From positions 7,831,034 to 7,895,033 of the forward strand of contig CM055108.1 in NCBI GenBank assembly GCA_029204225.1: a stretch of DNA of 64,000 bases, given 5' to 3'. The notes beneath the pieces are model-generated. The model saw only the letters and a program-made list of their open reading frames with translations. It did not search any database and was not told the DNA's origin. Positions 56,377-64,000 of this stretch are shown here, piece after piece; the stretch's first letter is position 1, and every line of letters begins with the position of its first letter. The translations under genes and the position numbers were made by a program. The DNA comes from Diphasiastrum complanatum (taxonomy: Eukaryota > Streptophyta > Lycopodiopsida > Lycopodiales > Lycopodiaceae).

Positions 56377-59300
56377 TCACTGAGGCCCAGCTGCAAGTAT
56401 TGCTTCGGTAAGTTTGCTGTCATTTCCAACTTTTTGGTCCATAAAATTTTCGAAGTTCCTCTTGAAAAGACTTGCCAACTTCTTCAGGGTTTCCGTATAT
56501 GCCTTCTTATCCGCCCACTGTGAGCAAAGACATCATTCACAAAGCATACACTACTTAGATCTCCCAATGTCTTGACCAAGGGTAATAAAAAGTTAAAAAA
56601 ATGAATCTGCACTACAGATTTAATACAAGTTTAGATGACCAATATGGATCTCCGAGGGATCTTCCGAGGGCTGCCCAGCAATGCTAGTCAAATATCTCAG
56701 AAGATACTTTTACAATCACCAACAGATCTTGAACAGGGTACTACACATATTTAAGTCGATAATTGCACTGCGGAATGAATTTCACCTTAAATATACCATG
56801 TGATCAGGACAGACAGTTCTCACACCTTCAGCAAGATAGCGGAAAATTCATTTCTAAGTTCAGAAACTCAAATTCAAGACCATAATTAGTTTAACCCAGA
56901 TATACCATATTCTCAGGATGCAGAATTTCAGATGGTACTTCCTCCACATTGTCGGGAATATGTAGCCCAAAAATAGGAGTTTGAGAGTAATTAGCCTTGA
57001 GAAGAGATCCATTGTGTATAGCATCAATAATTTTCCGGGTATAGGACAGCTTCATTCTTTGGCCAACACCATAGCTGCAGAATTCCAACCCAGGTTCAGA
57101 ATTGCCCGCACTAAAAGTAACATGCAAAATGCGATAGAAAGATAAACAAAGGATCCAATATTCCTTGAGTTTCAGCAGTACAAACCTGCCACCGGACCAG
57201 CCAGTATTGACTAGCCATGCAGTAGATCCGTGCTTTTTCATTTTATCCGCCAGCATTGCTGCATACTTTGTTGGGTGTAGCATTATGAAGGCAGCTCCAA
57301 AACAGGCAGAAAAAGTTGCTTGAGGTTCCTTTATGCCATCTTCAGTCCCCGCAACCTGATTTGCAAGAAACTCATGGATTAGTATTCGCATGAAGGCCTT
57401 GTGCATGATACTTGCAATTTTTGACCAGCTGAAAATGTTTATTCCAACCTTTACTTACCAGAGCTGTGTAGCCACTAATAAAGTGATACATGGTTTGAGC
57501 CAGTGTCAACTTGCTGACAGGTGGTAAAACTCCAAATGCATCACAAGCCAACAATATGACATTCTTTGGGTGAGGTCCAACACATGGAAGTCTTACGTTG
57601 GGAATATATTCAATTGGATACGCTGCTCGAGTGTTCTCTGTGTTGACATCAAAAAGTAACTAACTGATTAGAGAAGAAAAAGGATGGAGCTGATGCCATA
57701 AACTGTCAAATAATATCCAGCAAGCGGATTGACCATATTCTGTTGTGTTTCTGCCTAGGAAAATAATGGTTTTGAAGGGTCGAACAATACATTTTTTCAT
57801 TTAGCAAAAGCTGCATGCTGATGACATAAGTAGGAATGTCGTAGCATATGGCCTGTGCTCTGCATGATGGACTTCATGGTCCAATAATACTTTGTGGATG
57901 GATTCCAAAAGGCTGAATTGCCCTTCTTTTGTTATGTTCAGGAATTATCATAGACTTAATGTCGTAGTATATTGTGGATTTTGAAAAATGCAACTAGATA
58001 GCTTCAGAGATGCTAATAGAAATTCTAAGCAGACGGGCAAGTATGTAGCATAGGGCCAGTCAAACGAAAACATACCAGTGACGCCCTTATCGGTATAATC
58101 AACCTCCCTGGTGTGTTCCTCAAAAACAACATTTTCTAGAACTGCCATGCCAGAATGCAATTCCAAGGTGAGGGTCGCAGCATTTCATACAAGACCTTCT
58201 GATGACATCTGATAACAACTTGAAAATAGCAAAATAGAAGTTAGCCGGACCAACCAGTGCCAAACTTGATAGCATTCCAAATATCTGGCTCTTTCTCTCG
58301 AGAAAGGTCTATGCACTTGGCATAACATCCTCCTTCGATATTTGAAACACCATTGTTACTCCAACAGTGCTCATCATCCCCAATCAAGTAACGATTATGA
58401 TCTGTTGAAAGAGTAGTCTTTCCCGTACCTAACAAGCAGAACAATATGCAATACAAGTTTAATGTAAGATTCTTACTGTAGGAGAATGACACCGCCACAC
58501 GCACGGATCAAACACTGGAGACCCACCACCTTTTTATACAATACCTGATAATCCAAAAAACAAGGCCACATCCCCTGCTTTTCCCATATTGCAGCCTGAA
58601 TGTAAAGAAAGAATGCCTCTTTTCGGCATAAGATAGTGCATCACGCTGAAAAGACCCTTCTTCATTTCTCCGGCATATTGTGTTCCAAGAATCACCATCT
58701 CTCTTCGTTTCAAATTTAGATCTATGCTAGTTGAGGAAGTCATGTAATGTGTATAGCGATTGCAGGGAAATTGGCCAGCATTGTAGATAGTAAAATCCGG
58801 AGTTCCAAATTCTTCCAGCTCTTCAGGGGTAGGCCGAATACACCTGCGACCCATACGCTTAAATCCACCCTCGAGACACAAGCATATTCTTCACCAAGGC
58901 TAGGGGATAACTTTAAGTCTCAGTGAAATATTTGACTTATCGATGATAGTATTATTTACATCACACGCATCGCCCAGCCAGTATCACTTGTAATACAGAA
59001 CTCGAAGGAAACTTAGCTCAAATTAAGCAGTAAATCTATGGGGACAAGAATCAACAAAGGGGTTCGAACTCCCAGAAACATTAAGTAGAGACTTTCCAAA
59101 CAAAAGCAAAACAAGAACATAAGGTCATGAACTAAATTAGTGCAGAAAAGACGATATCATTTCCATGCAGTCAAGTTACAAGGAAGGTGGGAATACATAT
59201 CTTTGGTGTAACCAGACAAGAGTTATAAGTACTCGAGATACCTACATGTTGTTCATGAAAAGAGAGTGGTATGCACGGGCAGAAATGATTCTGACTTTGA

Positions 59301-61066
59301 TTCGATGCTCCGGATCCCAGTTCAGGAACTGGTCATTTACAAAGACCTAACAAAACAATGGCAATGTATGAAGGCTAAGGACATCATCGCCAAAACATTA
59401 CATGTACTAGCTCATCTTAATTACAAATATGATGATGAAGATGGTAACTTGTAGCCAGGAAAATGCATCAGTTCAAACGCTACAGCCACAAAATTTAGCT
59501 CGCCCATCAAATAATATTGAGTGAATCGTAACATCCATTTGATTTTTATTGATATTATTGAGTCGTGACCATTTTTTATCCGCACCTTTTCTAAAGAATT
59601 CAGATAATCAACTGCTCTCTCCCTGTTAATCAAGAAAGTTTCCTCGTCCATTTCAATATTTGGAGATCCTCTGAAAAATTACAGCCAAGCACCCCCGGTT
59701 AATATCTGCTGCATAAGAACGCGGAAAAGGGAGAGGGAATTACAAGAAAAGATTTTTCTATTTGAGACTCGGTTTCACGATTCCAAGTTGCTTAGGAAAT
59801 TGCACGCTGAAGACAAGTCAAAACTAGTCAGCAAAACTTCTCGGAAGATGTAAATCAGCTTTATCACGCTTATTCGAAGTTAAATTCAAAAGGCTCAAAA
59901 TAATGATAGCCTTTGAGATGGACAGAACATATAAGGTTGTTCCTTTCTTAGGTTGCTCTTTTTCAATTTCGTTTACTCAATTTTTTATTTGCTTTTACAG
60001 ATTGAAACTTCAAATTTCAGACTTAGAGAACCAGGAAAACGAGCTCACTTTCCCCACCAAAGGTCATCTTTAGAGGTCTCCTCCTTGACCACCCTTTTGT
60101 CCTTTGGAGATCGACCTGTCTTGGCCCCGGAAAGTGTAGCAAGCGCTCCAGTTGACGTTATATAAGATCCCTTTTCGTACTTTATAGACTGTTCGTAAAG
60201 CTCTGCAGCATAACAAACAAGCTCATAACCTGAAAAGTGGGAATCTACGTTCTGAGTTCTATCGTAAATCAATCCATGCATAAAGTAAAACAAATAATCG
60301 GAATAAATCATGTTTTGTAATCCTACGACTTCCTCGCAGCAGAATAATCGATTGCAAATACCTTGCTGCCAAGGAAGCCCTGCGTCTAATCTTAAGAAAG
60401 AGTACGCGAGAAATGGAATCGTTGAAACCGGGAATTTGAATATAGTACATCGTCAATACCTGCTGGAGACAAATTATAGAGCACGTGCGTTAACTTGAGA
60501 GCACTGTCACTGACATTGGGCCTCACAGGGAAAACAATTTTTGGTAAAACGGCTGTTTTCTGGTTATCAGGATCTCCTCGAATGACTTGTGGGCCCGTTT
60601 CTCTCGTTAAAGATGCTAGAGACGCACTGTATCAACACCATAAAGCGAACTATCAGTAGTATGCTGCAAACTAATTGTTGAAGGTGCTGAGAATTGTAAG
60701 AAACAAAATAAGCTTAGCCACAAAATCCGTTAACAGCTATGTTTTTGGGAACGCAATACATAGATATGTTTTCGACTTCTTCTACAGATAAGTCTAAACA
60801 AATCACCTAATCGATTGCATTTGCTGCCTTTGCCTTTCCACTTCTGACAAAGGTGACACAGCTCCTTTCGGAGTTCCTCTAGGAGTGGACGAGGCGGACT
60901 TTTTCTTCTGCAAAGAATGCAACTCCTCGAGGGTGTTGGCTTTGATTGGAGGCCCACTATCATCCGTGCATACATCCCTGCCTTTTGCAGCGTGTGTTTT
61001 GATTTTTGTAAGTCCATCAGGTATTCCGTTAGCATCCTCCAGAGTAGCGTTGCCGTTTTGGCCCAT
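56377..61066 (-). CDS. Phosphoenolpyruvate carboxykinase (ATP)
   Basis: Twelve minus-strand exons: 61066-60807, 60626-60460, 60202-60049, 59670-59586, 59346-59246, 58843-58545, 58428-58255, 58141-58076, 57637-57459, 57355-57186, 57074-56906, 56517-56377. All are GT-AG and in phase, giving 654 aa. The enzyme is cytosolic and converts oxaloacetate plus ATP to PEP, CO2 and ADP; in plants it serves gluconeogenesis from lipid or organic acids and decarboxylation in some C4/CAM leaves. Seen: a plant-type N-terminal extension with acidic/basic patches (residues 1-87), [12 protein letters not shown], RNase-like none, the substrate-binding region [25 protein letters not shown], the P-loop [13 protein letters not shown] split by intron 6, the metal-binding LIGDDEHCW, and NTGWSGG. 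It ends ILAAGPQ. The length is slightly below the usual ~670 aa because the N-terminal region is shorter. No disabling change is seen. Confidence 0.95.
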
Positions 61067-62160
61067 CTTTTCCGGAAGCTTGATTTAAGTCTATCTGTTT
61101 CACAAACGACATTGTAGAATATCCATCAGAATTCTTTTATATATTTAGCTTCAAATATAAACTTGAAACACGAAAAAAGCGAGACTCGAGAGTTATATGG
61201 CGCATACTTACTTGACACAAGTTTAAAATCATTAAATAATCTTGCATAGTTCTTCTCAAAAGACATTAAAAGGCAAATAAGCGACCAACATAAACCAAGC
61301 ATATTCTAACAAATTTCGATCCTAGAATCTTGAAGTATGCATTTTCTCTGATGGAAGTGCCTAGCTAGTATCTCACCAAATTATCTACGACTAAAAAAGA
61401 AGATTCGAGATTGTTTATTATACTCCATGAACAGTTTTCAAAATCTTGACACTACTTTTTAAACAGCGCCAAAAAGGGCACCTACAGGAGCCGTATCTTT
61501 TCGTTTCATCTTTTCTCTCTACTCATTTACAAAACGTACTTCTACAGCAGAAAATTATCTAGAAGAATTCATAATCTCTAGAATCTTCTTCTACTGCCTT
61601 CAATCACGTCCAAGAAACCGAATAAAATCTAAACCAGCTCACAAAGAGCTCATCACCTAGACGCATCAAACAATTCGAGAAAAGAAAAAAACAAACAGAA
61701 GCGTCAAAGGATTACTTCTGCAAGAGAAACTCCATCATCAAGCACTCAAAACACATCATAACTCATCGAATAAAACACTAAAAACTAGCAAAAAATTTTC
61801 ACTATCCGCCATTTACGACCTTCAACAAAAACTGATGTTCGATCCAAACTACTAGATCCGGCTGCTCCTGGCACACCTGCAGCAATCCAAATGACAAAGC
61901 ACCAGAAACAGCTGCAGATGAGCGCAATCCAACCTTGCGATCCACGAAAAACCACGGCGATGCTGAAGATGGATGAAATCTGCTGAAAGCAAAGGCAGCC
62001 TAAAATACTAGAGCCACCATCGCTACCACCTTCACGGCAGCTCGTTTCGCCGTAGCAAGACCGAGGCAGGCTAGCTGCGGTCGGAGCCAGGCCCCCACCC
62101 CGGTTTCCGAGCCTGCGCTTGCTCGGACTTAGCCTCGGTATCCCAGCTTTTCTAGGTGAC
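61067..62160 (-). promoter_or_regulatory. Leader and promoter side of the PEPCK gene
   Basis: No coding sequence. The minus-strand sequence from about 62140 to 61870 is GC-richer than its surroundings and could be a non-coding first exon or core promoter, but no TATA box is clear. A nested inverted repeat lies at 62061-62138. Confidence 0.35.
62061..62138. repeat. Nested GC-rich inverted repeat
   Basis: CCGAGGC (62061-62067) pairs with GCCTCGG (62132-62138). Inside it CCGAGC (62107-62112) pairs with GCTCGG (62121-62126). It may be a hairpin or the end of a small mobile element. Confidence 0.6.
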
Positions 62161-64000
62161 GAATATGACTTTTAATTTTAAAAAAAAAAAAAGCTTTTCT
62201 TCAACAAAAAACGTTATAAAATGCCTTTTAATTTATATTGATTAAATAATAATAATTCTAGGTTTTTAAAACATCAGTTTTGGCCTCATGTGCAGATTTT
62301 TTTTGTGTGTCGAGGGGTCCTTGCCCAAGACCTTTCAGCTCCACGAGTACGTTGGGTTGGACCAAGGGCAATACGGCCGTCTCCTACGTAATGTATGTTT
62401 TCTTGAAACCGGTAGAATGTTCATGTGGATAGTAGTGGAATGTGCTTGTGCTACGTACATGGCAAGTGTTCATTTGTTGTTGTCCAATTTTTGGTGGAAC
62501 GAGCGAATCAGGAACTACCATCTGGCTAGCTCATGTTGACATTTACAAATCCCACCAACACTCTCATGTGGACAACCAATATATGCCTAACATATAGCAC
62601 ACATTTTGACAATCGATAATTGCACATAGCTATGCACATTGTATCGTTGTCCACATAGACATATGATGGTTTCAAAAAAATCATTAGTTTCATGGTTAGA
62701 GATTGTTTTGCCAATCTTAACACATCTACGTTTGTTCCTTTGTGTATGAAACTTTCTCCACTCCTGTTGGCGCATTTATTAACTATGAACTGATCACAAG
62801 CCTTTGATTGGAATGAGGGACTTGTTGGGAGTTACGATAAGGGAAAATTGTAATAGGGCATTACGCTCGTTAAGGGCTTGACAAGAGTAATGTCTACCTG
62901 AAAAAGTACATTTTTTGTGTTTTGTAAAGTTCATCAAATAGAATGGAAAAATCACAACTGGTTTTTAAGTAGCTAGAAAACAAAAATTGATCATTATAAT
63001 CCGCGTATTCCCACATTCTAACCACTCCTTACAAAGGCTAAAAATTGAGGTGAATGAAAAGAACATGCAAAGTTTGAGAGGTTATTGGATGACCACGTGT
63101 TGAAGCTAATGGGTAAAAAAAAGCGTGCAACCACACTTTAAAGTTTAGCCCGTCTTTTACTATCATATCACTTAACAATAACACTACAATCGATCCAAGA
63201 ACTCACACACATGTCCGAACTATAAGTACAAGGCTTCCTAGTTAGCAAAATTCATTCCTCACACTCATCTTACCTCATTAGGCTATATAGGTCCCAAAAA
63301 GTTGAAGTCGACATCGGTCTTTCATGACTTGTTGACAAAGGCACATGCAACATTTTCCAAAAGCATTATGTTTCAACTTGATGATTTAATGAAAAAAGGT
63401 GATTGATTTTGATGTGCACTTACATAAATTTTGGTAGAACCACAAAAATTCAAGCTTAAAAAGTAGTAAGAGACTTTTGGCCTATTGAAATCAAATCTAT
63501 AGGGTTTTTAATATTTGGTTTCCATTGACGAGTCCCACATACAAGAAATCATATGCTTTTTATTTATATGGTTGCTTTTATTTTGGACATCATATTTCCT
63601 ATACAAGGAAATAAGTGCCAATCTTTCAAATTTTTAATGAGACTGATTCTTGAAAAAGATGTCGATTTGATTCTCAAAGAATGCCAATTTTCTCAAGCAA
63701 TGCTTTATGGTGAAACCCCCCACTCACATCACAAGGCACATAACAAGCTACATCAGCTACCAATTCAATACTCCTTATTGTCAAATCTCCTTCCTAGAAT
63801 TGTCTTCAAAATAAGAGTGCATTGATGATGGGAGGAGGGGGGATTTGAGCTTGAAAACCAATTTTCACTCATTCTTATCAATCGATTGCCAACAAAAGTA
63901 TTCGTGCTTTTTCTGGGACATCACTCTTAACCCACCATGGCATCTCCAAAGTGCCACATAAGATGACATGGGTGAAATATGTCATTCATGTCAAAGAGCA
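62161..64000. other. Intergenic, nothing recognised
   Basis: AT-rich DNA with an A-rich run at about 62179-62191 and short random frames. No gene, RNA or mobile element signature is visible. Confidence 0.5.

Noticed and set aside
1-64000. tRNA, rRNA, CRISPR arrays, operons and phage-like systems
   Set aside because: None seen. The window is plant nuclear DNA, and the tRNA-like matches are retroelement primer-binding sites.

Overview
This is a nuclear plant sequence, most likely from a flowering plant with a transposon-rich genome. The evidence is GT-AG introns, a plant-type ATP-dependent PEP carboxykinase, a plant-specific Q/S/N-rich protein family, Ty1/copia elements primed by initiator tRNA-Met, a Gypsy element primed by tRNA-Asp, chromoviruses and a non-autonomous hAT element. 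I cannot name the species from the sequence. There is no sign of bacterial, organellar or viral DNA beyond old retroelement copies.

Layout. 1-1966: two Gypsy LTR/leader copies, head to head, forming a large inverted repeat. 2641-9822: two decayed copies of one Copia family, tail to tail, the first with its gag start inverted. 10395-14042: a decayed minus-strand Copia of another lineage. 14043-17300: non-coding, with a GC-rich, hairpin-bearing block just before the first gene. 17701-48675: a plus-strand gene of 11 coding exons (2,211 codons by my splicing), resembling the plant 'dentin sialophosphoprotein-like' family. All exon phases match, including across a 17.8-kb intron (30579-48425) that separates the last coding exon and holds a nest of transposons. 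48676-56376: intergenic, with microsatellites, minisatellites and a palindrome. 56377-61066: a complete minus-strand gene for PEP carboxykinase in 12 exons (654 aa). 61067-64000: its leader/promoter side and plain intergenic DNA.

The nest in the giant intron can be put in order. A chromovirus remnant ends in a 388-bp LTR (32318-34957). A minus-strand Copia (35085-35837 plus 41851-42320) was split by a plus-strand Copia (35838-41850) flanked by the 5-bp duplication TCTTC. Next comes a scrambled block of Copia domains on both strands (42700-44949). Then a TRIM-like mini LTR element (44950-47073) has its 3' LTR split by a hAT-type element (44966-45815) flanked by the 8-bp duplication TCTCAGAG. 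An earlier 3.6-kb intron of the same gene (26415-30031) carries a LINE reverse transcriptase remnant and a Gypsy integrase remnant.

Only two host genes are supported. They are unrelated in function, as expected in plants: PEPCK is a gluconeogenic/C4-type decarboxylating enzyme, and the large protein is probably a structural or scaffold-like protein of unknown role. All retroelement reading frames here are broken. Exon borders were placed by eye from GT/AG and reading phase, so they are models, not transcript-supported annotations.
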